Part shown: piece by piece, positions 24,235 through 34,930 of the stretch
How positions within the stretch are numbered: position 1 is the stretch's first letter
How the letters are laid out: each line of letters starts with the position of its first letter
Source of the DNA: Erinaceus europaeus
Taxonomy: Eukaryota > Chordata > Mammalia > Eulipotyphla > Erinaceidae
NCBI RefSeq assembly: GCF_950295315.1
Contig: NC_080165.1
Coordinates: forward strand, 10,593,723 to 10,657,722
Length of the DNA stretch: 64,000 nt
Direction of reading: 5' to 3'
Position numbers and translations under genes: made by a program
Notes under the pieces: model-generated
The model's input: only the letters and a program-made list of their open reading frames with translations
The model's database searches: none
What the model was told of the DNA's origin: nothing

Positions 24235-24372
24235 CAACCTTAGGGAAACTGCTGTAGCTTCCAGTGGAGGGGATGGGGACACAGAACTCTAGGGGTGGGA
24301 ATGGTGTGGAGTTATACTCGTTACCTTGTAATTTTGTAAATCAATATTAAGTCACTAATAAATTTTTTTAAA
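24235..24372 (+). mobile_element. retroposon X-like 3' end
   Basis: agtggaggggatggggacac..ggtgggaatggtgtggagtt..ttgtaattttgtaaatcaat; 3' terminus only. Confidence 0.55.
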
Positions 24373-24599
24373 AACTAGAAAAGCCATTTTTATGAGGCAA
24401 CAAGGCAAATTTCCATTCCTGCACCAATTTTTCAAGACTCCAGGGATTTGGGGGAGGGAGGGAGCTAAATAAATATATACTGATATATAAGTTTGAAAAT
24501 ACAGGGAAAAGTTTAAGGGTACTGCCACCAACACCCCACTTTGGTTGGAATTTCCAAATAGTGTTTCCCATCACTGACTAAACTGCCCTGTAAGAACAC

Positions 24600-25390
24600 C
24601 AGGAGAGGGCAGGTCGTGGGTTCACCACAGCGTAATTTTCATTTTGGTTCACTGTTCCATCCGTATGATTATTTTAATATTATTTATTCAATATTTTGAA
24701 AGACTTTATTCCCCCGTTTCTGAATTATATGAGAGGAAAAGCATCTTGCCAAAAAAAAAAATTTTTTTTTGTCATTTTGCAGTAGTGCTCTTAGTTATAA
24801 GTTGTTTTTTTATTTGCTTTTCTGTTTATTTTTGGTTGTTGGCAAGTGTAAACCATCAACCAGCCTGATTTGGGAATAGTAATTTGTCCTAACTTTTCCC
24901 ATCTTTGATTTTAAAACCTTTCTACTGAGCAAAAGTAGGCCCGGTGCCACTGATGGTAATACTGCAGGAAAGGGGTTTGGGTTGTTGGGGAAGTCAGTCA
25001 GGGTTCAGATATCAGTCCTGGTCCCCAATATCTTCACTTGGTTCTGGCCAGGCGGACATTCCGCCTGCCCTGCAAGCACTACCAGTATGGAACAGGGTGG
25101 CCATTTGCATTTATAACTGCCTGAAGGCGGAGATGAGGCTGCAATTGAGCTGGTGGCTAAAAGGAGGCCAACAAGTCACCCCCTAGAAACTATGGGAAGA
25201 TGAGGGCACGCGGGAATGGAGGTTGGGGGGAGTGGGGAAATGGAACAGTCCTGGGAATCCAAGATCCAGAGTCAGAACAAAAATCCCGGATGTGGTAGGG
25301 TAAAGGACGCAGGGGTGCCAGTAATCCTGCTGGATCGCCCTCCACAGCAGGACTGCGCTGATTAGCTTTGTGGGAGATAGAAAGTGGCTC
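24600..25390. other. intergenic sequence, no recognised gene
   Basis: 24930-25390 is more GC-rich than its surroundings and contains an ATTTGCAT octamer at about 25107 next to a TATAA-like run. I see no splice-supported ORF, and the small ORFs on both strands have no family resemblance. Confidence 0.3.
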
Positions 25391-25392
25391 AA

Positions 25393-25569
25393 CGGGGCCG
25401 GGCGGAGGCGCACCTGGTTGAGCACACATGTTAAAATGCTCAAAGGTCCAGGTTTGAGCTCCCGGTCCCCACCAAGCTTTGTGAGTGGTGAAGCAGGACT
25501 GCGGGTGTCTCTCTGTCTCCCTCTCTATCTCCCCTTCCCTCTCTATTTCTGGCTGTCTGTATCCAATAA

Positions 25570-25605
<36 letters not shown>

Positions 25606-25610
25606 ATTCT
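25393..25610 (+). mobile_element. SINE family B
   Basis: ggggccgggcggaggcgcac head, tttgagctcccggtcccc, ctctatttctggctgtctgt, (aaat)n tail. Confidence 0.9.
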
Positions 25611-25852
25611 TATATACAGAGCCTAATAATAACATCGAAAACATAAATAAGAAACTAAAATTCTTGATCTGACCTCATGATAGACCAAATGTAGAAATAC
25701 CTGGCTTCTGCTCCGAATCACAGCATCAACAGAATGATTTGTTTGAAATTTTTAGAAGAATAAACACAGAAAGTCACATTTAAAGTCTCTGGCAGGTCTG
25801 AAATCTTGTAATTTCACACACGTGTTAAATCACTAATTAAAAAAAAATCAGG

Positions 25853-25985
25853 GGGCGGGGTAGATAGAATAATAGTTATGCAAAGAGACTTTCAGGCCTG
25901 AGGCTCTGAAGTCCCAAGTTCAACACACGCACACGCACACATTACCTTAAATCAGAGCTAAGTAGTGCTCTGGTTAAATAAATAA
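25853..25985 (+). mobile_element. SINE family D
   Basis: tagaataatagttatgcaaa head, gcctgaggctctgaagtccc, agtgctctggttaaataaat tail; recurs at 30815 and 48036. Confidence 0.75.
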
Positions 25986-25987
25986 AT

Positions 25988-26275
25988 TCAGGGAGTTGGG
26001 CGGTGGCGCAGCGGGCTAAGCACACGTGGCGCAAAGCGCAAGGACCGGCATGAGGATCCATAAGGATCCCTGTTCCAGCTCCCAGCTCCCCACCAGCAGG
26101 GGAGTCGCTTCACAGGCGGTGAGCAGGTCTGCAGGTGTCTCGCTTTCTCTCCCCCTCTCTGTCTTCCCCTCCTCTCTCCATTTCTCTCTGTCTTATCCAA
26201 CAACAACGACATCAATAACCACAACAATGTTAAACAACAAGGGCAACAAAATGGAAAATAAATATTTTTAGAAAT
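25988..26275 (+). mobile_element. SINE family A
   Basis: gggagttgggcggtggcgca head, body, caacaacaacgacatcaata tail. Confidence 0.93.
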
Positions 26276-26354
26276 TAATTAATTAATCCAATTTTTAAAA
26301 AGAAGGAAGAAAAACAGAACAGAAAGTCTTTGGCAGATCAGTGCTAAGCTTAGA

Positions 26355-26512
26355 AGGAAAGGAAAGGAAAGGAAAGGAAAGGAAAGGGAAGGGAAGGGAA
26401 GGGAAGGGAAGGGAAGGGAAGGGTAGGGAAGGGAAGGGAAGGGAAAAGGAAAAAAGGAAGGAAGGAAAGAGAGAGAGAGAGGAAGGAAAGAAGGAAGGAA
26501 GGAGAAAAGAGA
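26355..26512 (+). repeat. (GGAAA)n/(GGGAA)n purine satellite
   Basis: About 155 bp of purines with pentamer periodicity; spurious Lys/Gly/Glu ORFs. Confidence 0.95.
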
Positions 26513-26955
26513 GCATGAACCGCACTGAAACAGTCTTTACGCCAGCTAGCGTGTCTGAAGTGGTAAGGGGTCAGGAAACCACTCATCTCCCAGATCTTTC
26601 TCTTCCCAGCCTTTCCCCACCTCCATACCCTGGTCATTTCCCGTTCTCTGACTGCTCTAAGACCCACCTGGCTCCAGAGCCCAGGTTTTCCTGTTGTTGG
26701 CGGGCTGGAGAGGGGCTCCTGCTTGCCCCTCCTTCTGCGCCAGACTTCGCAGGGACCCAGTGCACAGGGCAGAGCGACGTCACAGAACTTTGTGAGCTCA
26801 GCAACCGGTTCCTCCCTCGCTGTCCCCCATCTCTCTCTAGGACTGCACCCTGGAAACCCTACACCTTCACCCTTGTCAGAAGCAGAGTTAGGTCTTTGAA
26901 AGTTAACTATCTGTTGATAAACCAGAGGAGTTTTATCGGAAGAAGACTGGGATTA
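26513..26955. other. GC-rich unassigned intergenic segment
   Basis: A local GC-rich island with a near-perfect cAMP-response element (gcgacgtcac at about 26772). I find no exon resembling a CRISP exon and no repeat head here. Confidence 0.3.
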
Positions 26956-27160
26956 AAAATGCCTCCGCCCCAACCTGTAGGGAAGTCGCTTCACAGGCGG
27001 TGAAGCAGGTCTGCATGTGTCTGTCTTTCTCTCCCCCTCTCTGTCTTCCCCTACTCTATCCATTTCTCTCTGTCCTATCCAACAACCAAAGACACCAGTA
27101 ACAACAACAATAAAACAAGGGCAACAAAAGGGAATAAGTAAATAAATAATTTTTTTTTAA
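26955..27160 (+). mobile_element. SINE family A, 5' truncated
   Basis: Begins at gggaagtcgcttcacaggcg and runs to gggaataagtaaataaataa. Confidence 0.88.
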
Positions 27161-27985
27161 TGCCTCTGGGGAGAAAGGGTGCTCGGGAGGGCAGGGGAAG
27201 AATATAAGCCTCCTCCCCCCCCCACCCCCACCAAAAAAAAAAGTGGAGCTCCTTTCAGACAAGATCTCTGGAAATAATGCAGATCAGAATTAAAAGAACA
27301 GGGTAGAAATGTTCACAGATACTTGGGCTTGCTCCACAGTGTGACACCAAGCGTGTACTAAAATAACAGATTCAGTGGCCTTTGTGCAGGTTCATTCATT
27401 AGTTCTCCTGCCCGCAGCAGTTTCATGGTTAGCAGATGCAAAGAGAGTAACAAACCAAGTTTTAGGAACTTCTGTTGCTCAGTTTCTACTCAAGGCTGTG
27501 GATTTCAAGGACAGTCTTTAGCCGGAGACTTGGTATCTCTTCACAGAAGGCACTTAAGATATAGATGCATTTTTATGCTTGGTTGTTTTTAAATTTAAAA
27601 AAAAGTGAGTTGACTCATTACCTAGAGGAAAAGCTGGGTGAGAATCAACCATGTGAACATGAGGATTAGCATGCAGACACCTCTATGACTCTGCACTTCC
27701 TGTTAAGAGGCTTGACATTTCTTTACACTCTTGTTATTCAGCGGGAGCATGACTATGACTGTAACAGCCTGTTCTGTTTAATGGTGCTGTGTACTGATTT
27801 CCTTTGCCATTGTTAAAGTTCCAGGGGAATAATGCCCCGCCATTATTTTTAGTTGTACGTTACTGCTTATTTCAATTCATATACCACAGACTAAAAAAAT
27901 TAAAATAAAATAAAAACTTAGAATGTAGAAGCCATTCTAGACTGCTTTACTCTCTGGTTATAATCCATCTGTGAATCCACTTCTA
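27160..27985. other. no recognised element
   Basis: Intergenic A/T-rich sequence with short C- and A-runs near 27215-27240. No gene or repeat family identified. Confidence 0.35.
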
Positions 27986-27989
27986 GACT

Positions 27990-28053
27990 TTCTCTCTCTC
28001 TCTCTGTCTCTCTCTCTCTCTGTCTCTCTCTCTGTCTCTCTCTCTCTCTCTCA
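27990..28053 (+). repeat. (CT)n microsatellite
   Basis: About 60 bp of tctctc with occasional g. Confidence 0.95.
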
Positions 28054-28384
28054 CTGCTATGCTCATGTCTTCACAGTGACTTGTTTACAGAATCAATTTA
28101 ACATTTCAAATACTTATATTAAAATCTGTGGCCCATCTTTTTATGAACCAGTGTATATTTTGAAGAGCAAAACAATCCAATATTATTCTGAAACAGTTTA
28201 CTATCTAAGTCCTTTTCTTTTTGTTTGCTTTTTTATTTATTTAGCTTTTTCATTTATTTATTTCTGAAAGTGGGCCAATGAATTCCTATAGCAGAAGAGA
28301 TTCCAGGGGGTCAAACTAGGGGCCTCATGCATGAAAATTCAGCTCTCTTCCCATTACACAAATGTCTAGACCATGAGTATCTTT

Positions 28385-28545
28385 TTTTATTTAAGATTTT
28401 TACTTTATTTATTAATGAGAAAGATCGGAGAGAAAGAACCAGACATCACTCTGGTACATGTGCTGCTGGGGATTGAACTTGGGACCTCTTGCTTGAGAGT
28501 TCAATACTTTATCCGCTGTGCCACCTCCCAGACTACTAGACCATG
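28385..28545 (-). mobile_element. SINE family C
   Basis: Antisense: tttattaatgagaaagatcg, tggtacatgtgctgctgggg, ctgtgccacctcccagacta. A further decayed element lies just left (28205-28375). Confidence 0.78.
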
Positions 28546-28837
28546 AATATCTTACTTTTAATTTTTTAGAGACACCATACCCATGATTACTGTTTTTTTT
28601 TTTTTCTATAGATGATGTGAGAATGAGAGTGGGAATTGTTTATTTACTCAAAAGAATCTCTTGGATGGAATAGCATAAATGTAACTAACCGTAATATTAA
28701 TAATTAATGGAGTAATGATGAATCTCCCAGACCAAGCTCACAGAAAACACAGGTGTTTAAAGAGCTTGATGAGCTTGAGAGAATTCCCTAGAATAATTGT
28801 ACTGGGACATAAGAAATAAGAGTGAATAGAATAAAAG

Positions 28838-29870
28838 TAAAAGGAAGACATCAGATTGAAAAGCTTCTGCACATCCAAAGAAACTATTAAACAAACAGAG
28901 AGACCCCTCACAGAATGGGAGAAGATCTTCACATGCCAGACATCAGACAAGAAACTAATCACCAAAATATATAAAAAGCTCAGCAAACTTAGCACCAAAA
29001 AAGCAAATGACCCCATCCAAAAATGGGCAGAGGATATGAACAAAACATTCACCTCAGAGGAGATCCAAAAGGCTAACAAACATAGGAAAAACTGCTCTAG
29101 GTCACTGTTTGTCAGAGAAATGCAAATTAAGACAACACTGAGATACCACCTCACTCCTGTAAGAATGGCATACATCAAAAAGGACAGCAGCAACAAATGC
29201 TGGAGAGGTTGTGGGGACAGAGGAACCCTTTTACATTGCTGGTGGGAATGTAAATTGGTTCAGCCTCTGTGGAGAGCAGTCTGGAAAACTCTCAGAAGGC
29301 TAGACATGGACCTTCCATATGATCCAGTAATTCCTCTCCTGGGGTTATACCCCAAGGACTCCATAACACCCAACCAAAAAGAGGTGTGTACTCCTATGTT
29401 CATAGCAGCACAATTCATAATAGCTAAAACCTGGAAGCAACCCAGGTGCCCAACAACAGATGAGTGGCTGAGAAAGCTGTGGTATATATACACAATGGAA
29501 TACTATGCAGCTATCAAGAACAATGAACCCACCTTCTCTGACCCATCTTGGACAGAGCTAGAAGGAATTATGTTAAGTGAGCTAAGTCAGAAAGATAAAG
29601 ATGAGTATGGGATGATCCCATTCATCAACAGAAGTTGAGTAAGAAGATCTGAAAGGGAAACTAAAAGCAGGACCTGATCAAATTGTAAGTAGGGCACCAA
29701 AGTAATAACCTTGTGGTGAGGGGTAGACATGCAGCTTCCTGGGCCAGTGGGGGGTGGGAGTGGGTGGGAGGGATGGGTCACAGTCTTTTGGTGGTGGGAA
29801 TGGTGTTTATGTACACTACTAGTAAAATGTAGTCATATAAATCACTAGTTAATTAATATGAGGGGGAAAA
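28838..29870 (+). mobile_element. 5'-truncated, relatively young L1 3' end
   Basis: Open from 28856 to 29638: the last 260 residues of ORF2, from [16 protein letters not shown] through [13 protein letters not shown] and [20 protein letters not shown] to GMIPFINRS, without a stop. It is followed by a 230-bp G-rich 3' UTR. Far less decayed than the L1 at 1-5900. Truncated, so not mobile. Confidence 0.92.
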
Positions 29871-29929
29871 TTAATTGTATGTCTAGAAGTTTTTCAAAAC
29901 ACAGACTGAATCTTTTTAATATATATAGG

Positions 29930-30715
29930 CTGTGTAATTGATATGCAGACTTTCTCAAAAGCCTAGACCAAGTAGATCAGAAGCAACCAATAGCACAGCT
30001 ATATACAAGATACTGGGTACTGTACAGCAAACCCTAACAAAAGGACTTTTCAAAGTTAACCCAATTACCAATTAATGTGATGATAACATTAACTATCGAT
30101 TGTCTTTTTGAACCCTAAGACAGCAGGAACCTCACATCTCCACTATAGAGCCTCTACAGTCCTGGAACCTTTGGATAGGGCCCACTTTCCCATATGCTTC
30201 TCCAATCCATATCAAATAATACTGCATCTGTCGATCGCAACCTAATCAACACAACGATTGCCACCTCAACATGCTTCAGCTCATACTGTGTCCAGAGACT
30301 TCACGTGTGGAATGACAACCCTTCAGCTTCATTACTCGGTCACCAGGTTCCAGATGCCATCAGGATGCTGGCCAGGCTTCCTGGACTGAAGACCCCTACC
30401 AATATGTCCTGGAGCTCCGCTTCCCCAGAGACCCACCTTACTAGGGAAAGAGAGAGGCAGACTGGGAGTATGGACCGACCAATCAACACCCATGTTCAGC
30501 GGGGAAGCAATTACAGAAGCCAGACCTTCCACCTTCTGAAACCCACAAGGACCCTGGGTCCATGCTCCCAGAGGGCTAGAGAATGGGAAAGCTATCAGGG
30601 GAGGGGGTGGGATATGGAGATTGGGTGGTGGGAATTGTGTGGAGTTGTACCCCTCCTACCCTATGGATTTGTTAATTTATCCTTTCTTAAATTAAATAAA
30701 TAAATACATCAAAAA
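29930..30715 (+). mobile_element. retroposon X copy
   Basis: Contains the hallmark blocks gaagcaaccaatagcacagc, tgtctttttgaaccctaaga, accaggttccagatgccatc, cagcggggaagcaattacag and the 3' terminus gggaattgtgtggagttgta followed by an (aaat)n tail. Confidence 0.85.
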
Positions 30716-30814
30716 GTTACCCGGCTTCTTTGCAGAGCTGTTTAAGTGTATAAATATGATCCTTAGTACCTTGAGAAGTCTGTGAATGTAAACCAGTTAA
30801 AAATTCTGTCACTG

Positions 30815-30955
30815 GTCAGGGAAGATAGCATAATGGTTATGCAAAGAGACTCTCATGCCTGAGGCTCCAAATTCCCAAGTTTAATAGCCAAAGTCCCAGG
30901 TTCAATCCCCCGAACACCACTACAAGCCAGAACTGATCAGTGCTCTGGTAAAAGA
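30815..30955 (+). mobile_element. SINE family D
   Basis: gaagatagcataatggttat head; gtttcaatccccc-like tRNA part; tail ggtaaaagaaagaaag leading into a purine repeat. Confidence 0.8.
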
Positions 30956-31095
30956 AAGAAAGAAAGAGAGAGAGACAGAAGAGAAGAGAAGAGGAGAGGA
31001 GAGGAGAGGAGAGGAGAGGAGAGGAGAGAAGAGAAGAGAAAAGAAAAGAAAAGAAAAGAAAAGAAAGAAAAGAAAAGAAAAGAAAAGAAAAAAAA
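30955..31095 (+). repeat. (GAGGA)n/(AAAAG)n purine satellite
   Basis: Purine tract grown from the tail of the adjacent SINE. Confidence 0.95.
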
Positions 31096-31239
31096 TCTGT
31101 TACTTTAATGATTCTGAGATATACGGCATTAACAGTGCATGAGAGCTTAAACTTTACCCTTGCCTCCTGACCACTCGTGTACTTGAAAGTCAGAGTGAAT
31201 CTTTATACTTTATACTAGTTTGTGAGTCTTTCTGGTTTT

Positions 31240-31446
31240 TGTTTTTTTTAATGTTTTAATTATCTTTATTTATTGGATAGAGACAGCCTGAAATTGAGAG
31301 GAAGGAAGAGACAGAAAGGGAGAAAGACAGAGAGACACCTGCAGCCCTGTTTCACCACCCTGCATGTGGGGACCAGTGACTTGAACCTGGGTCCTTGCGC
31401 ACTGTAACATGTGCGCTCAACCAGGTTGCACCACCACCCGGCCCCT
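31240..31446 (-). mobile_element. SINE family B
   Basis: tctttatttattggatagag, cctgaaattgagaggaagga, ggttgcaccaccacccggcc. Confidence 0.9.
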
Positions 31447-31509
31447 AGTTTGTGAGTCTTATTTCACAGTTCAAACATTGGTGTTATCTTTAAAGTTAAT
31501 GAAAGAGAC

Positions 31510-31740
31510 ATTAAATGTTTATTTATTTATTTTTAATTTCTTTGTTGGGGCATTAACAGTTTACAGTTGACAGCAAAACACAATATTTTGTACATGCATA
31601 ACATTTCTCAGTTTCCCACATAACAATTCAACCCCCACTAGGTCCTCCTCTGCCATCATGTTCCAGGACCTAAACCCTCCCCACCCCCCACCCCCACCCC
31701 CACTGCAGAGTCTTTTACTTTGGTGCAATACTTAGTTACT
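31510..31740 (-). mobile_element. L1 3'-end fragment
   Basis: Antisense of the terminus seen at 46817 and 51390: tttctttgttggggcattaa, tttgtacatgcataacattt, then a C-rich 3'UTR part. Confidence 0.75.
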
Positions 31741-31754
31741 TAATTAAATATTTA

Positions 31755-32050
31755 ACACTGGTTTATGATTTTATTATGATTTTTTATAATATGCTATGTA
31801 TTTATTTATGAGAACAATAGGAGGAGAGAGAGAAAGAGCCAGACACCACTCTGGTACAGATGCTACCAGGGATGGAACTAGGGACCTCATCTCCTAGACC
31901 ATTGGTTTATGATTTTTTAAGGATATATTTATTTGCTTTTATGAGAGAGCAAGATACCCAAGCACCACTCAACAGAGATGCAGTTGCTCTGGGATGGTTC
32001 CTGCCTCCTGCTGCCGGGGCCTCTGGCTTGTTAAGTCTTGTGCTCTAACC
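31755..32050 (-). mobile_element. two decayed SINE family C copies
   Basis: First copy tatttatttatgagaacaat..ccactctggtacagatgct..; second, more decayed copy from about 31905 with gcttttatgagagagcaaga. Confidence 0.55.
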
Positions 32051-32199
32051 TAATGTGTATATACATACCTATACATTTCACAACTGAATAGAATCACTAG
32101 AACTTAGAGGAAAGTTGAGTGTAAGGAAGAATAGGCAGATAACCTGAAGAAAAAAGTATGATGTATCATGGAATGAAGACCAGTGAAACTTGGTTTAGA

Positions 32200-32560
32200 T
32201 TTTTTAATGTGTTTTTATTGTACAGTCATTTTAGATTTACAGAAAAATTATTAACATATCATATAGTAATGCCAAACATTCTTTATCCATTTAGAATTTT
32301 CCATTACCTTCACATCACACATTTATGAAGACTAAAATATCAACACTACTATTGAAAATCAGTTCAGATTTCATTCAGAATTCACCAATTTTTCCATGAA
32401 TGATTTTTTTTTCTGTTCTAAGATCTGATAGAAGAAGACATATTTCAGTTACTTATCACGATGCTTTCATCTTTTCTGCCTCCACAGATTTCCCTTACTG
32501 CTCATGATTTGGACAGATTTGAGGAGGACTGACCAGAGGTGTTTTATAGAACACCTTGCA
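32200..32560 (+). mobile_element. ancient mammal-wide repeat, L1M-like
   Basis: tattgtacagtcattttaga, tatccatttagaattttcca and gaggtgttttatagaacacc resemble old L1M-type 3' sequence. Assigned from general resemblance only. Confidence 0.4.
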
Positions 32561-32904
32561 GCTCACGTTAGTCTGATGTGATAGATAGGACCTCAGAGCC
32601 ACAGGTATAAATATGATTCTCAGTTTCAGTTAATGGTCCTATTATCTTTAGTTTTCAGGAAATAAAACTTGTGAATTCCCTAACTTGATGAAATGCCCTA
32701 AATTTAAATTCAAAGTTATCATGAATCATGTTACCTTTAAATACTTTTATGAAAGAGATTTCTATGAAATAATAGAGCAAACCCAGTAGTAATAAAGAGT
32801 CATAACCGTTTGGAATTAAATTTGAATTTACATGCATACAATCTTGATGTCAGTAAAAGCCAGACAAGGAGATGACATGGCATTGCACAGTCCATACTGA
32901 AGAC

Positions 32905-33032
32905 TTAATAGATTTTGCCTTGACAGTTGCAGGAAGCCTTGCAGCTTTTCTTAACGAGAGGATGATTACATGACACCTGTGCCTTCAAACTGTCACAGTT
33001 AGAATAGTCATCAACATATTCACAGCTATTGG
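32905..33032 (-). CDS. CRISP3: CRISP3-like terminal coding exon (Crisp/ICR domain)
   Basis: 128 nt ending in TAA. It encodes [17 protein letters not shown], then further cysteines in VSCNH, KSCKASC and NC, and ends QGKIY. The six cysteines match the ion-channel-regulator ShK-like fold. No clear polyadenylation signal was found in the 600 bp downstream except within an old repeat, so the 3' UTR end is unassigned. Confidence 0.93.
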
Positions 33033-34882
33033 CTGGAATGAAAGCAAACAAATTAGTCTCCTTTCATTTCTATTTTCCATCACAGCATCAATGCAGACAA
33101 TAAATTCGATGTGAGTGGGAAGGGAGTGATTTAACCTATAGTAGGTTTGGCCGTTTTGATGATAATGGAAAATTCTTATCTCAAGGGATGCCTAAGTTCC
33201 CACGGCTAAACTCACTAAATAATACAATACTTCTTTTAACCTTGAGGAAGTTTCTTTGAGACATTCCTAAAATGAATTGACTAAATTACTTCCTTTACAA
33301 AGTAGCAACAACAACAACAAAAACCCCTCATTAACAGGTTAGTGATAATGTTCAAAATGATTTTAGATAATATCTCAAACAAAAATGATCAATTCTATAG
33401 CTCTATTCATAACACTGAAATGAAATATAATATGTTACTTTCTCTTTCCTAAAGTGTTTTGAGATTTCTATGAGCTGACAGCACTACACATAGATTGGTT
33501 GACATTTAAAAATTACTTGAGACTTCTAGAGGTGTGGCGATGGGGTAGAAGCAAATTAGCATTGCTCTCCCCATCAACTAGGAAAAGCAATGAAAATCAT
33601 CCGAAAACACATTAAAACACGATCACTAAAATATATAAAGAGCTCAGCAGGGAGTCGGGCTGTAGCGCAGCGGGTTAAGCGCAGGTGGCGCTAAGCACAA
33701 GGACCCGCGTAAGGATCCTGGTTCAAGCCCTGGCTCCCCACCTGCAGGGGTGTCGCTACACAAGCAGTGAAACAGGTCTGCAGGTGTCTATCTTTCTATC
33801 CTTCTCTCTGTCTTCCCCCTCCCCTCTCCATTTCTCTCTGTCCTATCCAACAACAATGACAACAATAATAACTACAACGGTAAAACAACAAGGGCAACAA
33901 AAGGGAATAAATAAATAAATTTAAAAAAAAAGAGCTCAGCAAACTCAGCAACAAAAAAAAAAAACAAATGATCCCATCCAACAATGGGGAGATGATGTAA
34001 ACAGAATATTCACCAAAGAAGAGATCCGGAAGGACAACAAACACGAAAAAATGCTCCAAGTCTTTGATTGTCAGAGAAATGCAAATAAAGACAACAATGA
34101 GATGCCACCTCACTCCTGTGAGAATGTCATACATCAGAAAAGGTAACAGCAGCAAATGCTGGAGAGGTTGTGGGGTCAAAGGAACCCTCCTGCACTGCTG
34201 GTGGGAATGTCAATTGGTCCAACCTCTGTGGAGAGCAGTCTGGTGAACTCTCAGAAGGCTGGAAGTGGACCTACCCTATGACCCTGCAATTCCTCTCCTG
34301 GGGATATATCCTAAGGAACCCAACACACCCATCCAAAAAGATCTATGTACACCTATGTTCTTAGCAGCATAATTTGTAATAGCCAAAACCTGGAAGCAAC
34401 CCAGGTGTCCAACAACTTATGAGTGGTTGAGCAAGTTGTGGTCTATATACACAATGGAATACTACTCAGCTATTAAAAATGGTGAATCCACTGTCTTTAG
34501 CCCATCTTGGATGGACCTTGAAGAAATCATGTTAAGTGAGATAATCCAGAAAGAGAAAGAAGAAAATGAGATGATCTCACTCATAGACAAACTGAAAAAC
34601 TAGAACAGAAGGGTAAACACTGAGCATAACTTGGACTGGAGTTGGTGTACTACACCAGAGAAAAAGACTCTGGGGTGGGTGAGGGGGAAGTCAGAGGAGG
34701 CCTAGTGGGGGCTGAATTGTTATGTAAAAAACTGAGAAATGTTACGCATTTTACTGCTGACTATAAACCATTAATCAATAAAGAAGTTTTTTTTTTTTTT
34801 AATGTCTCCTTTGAGACAAAACGGATGGAACTAGAGGTGATTAGATTTGGTGAAATAAGAGGTGAAAGACAACTATGGAACG

Positions 34883-34930
<48 letters not shown>

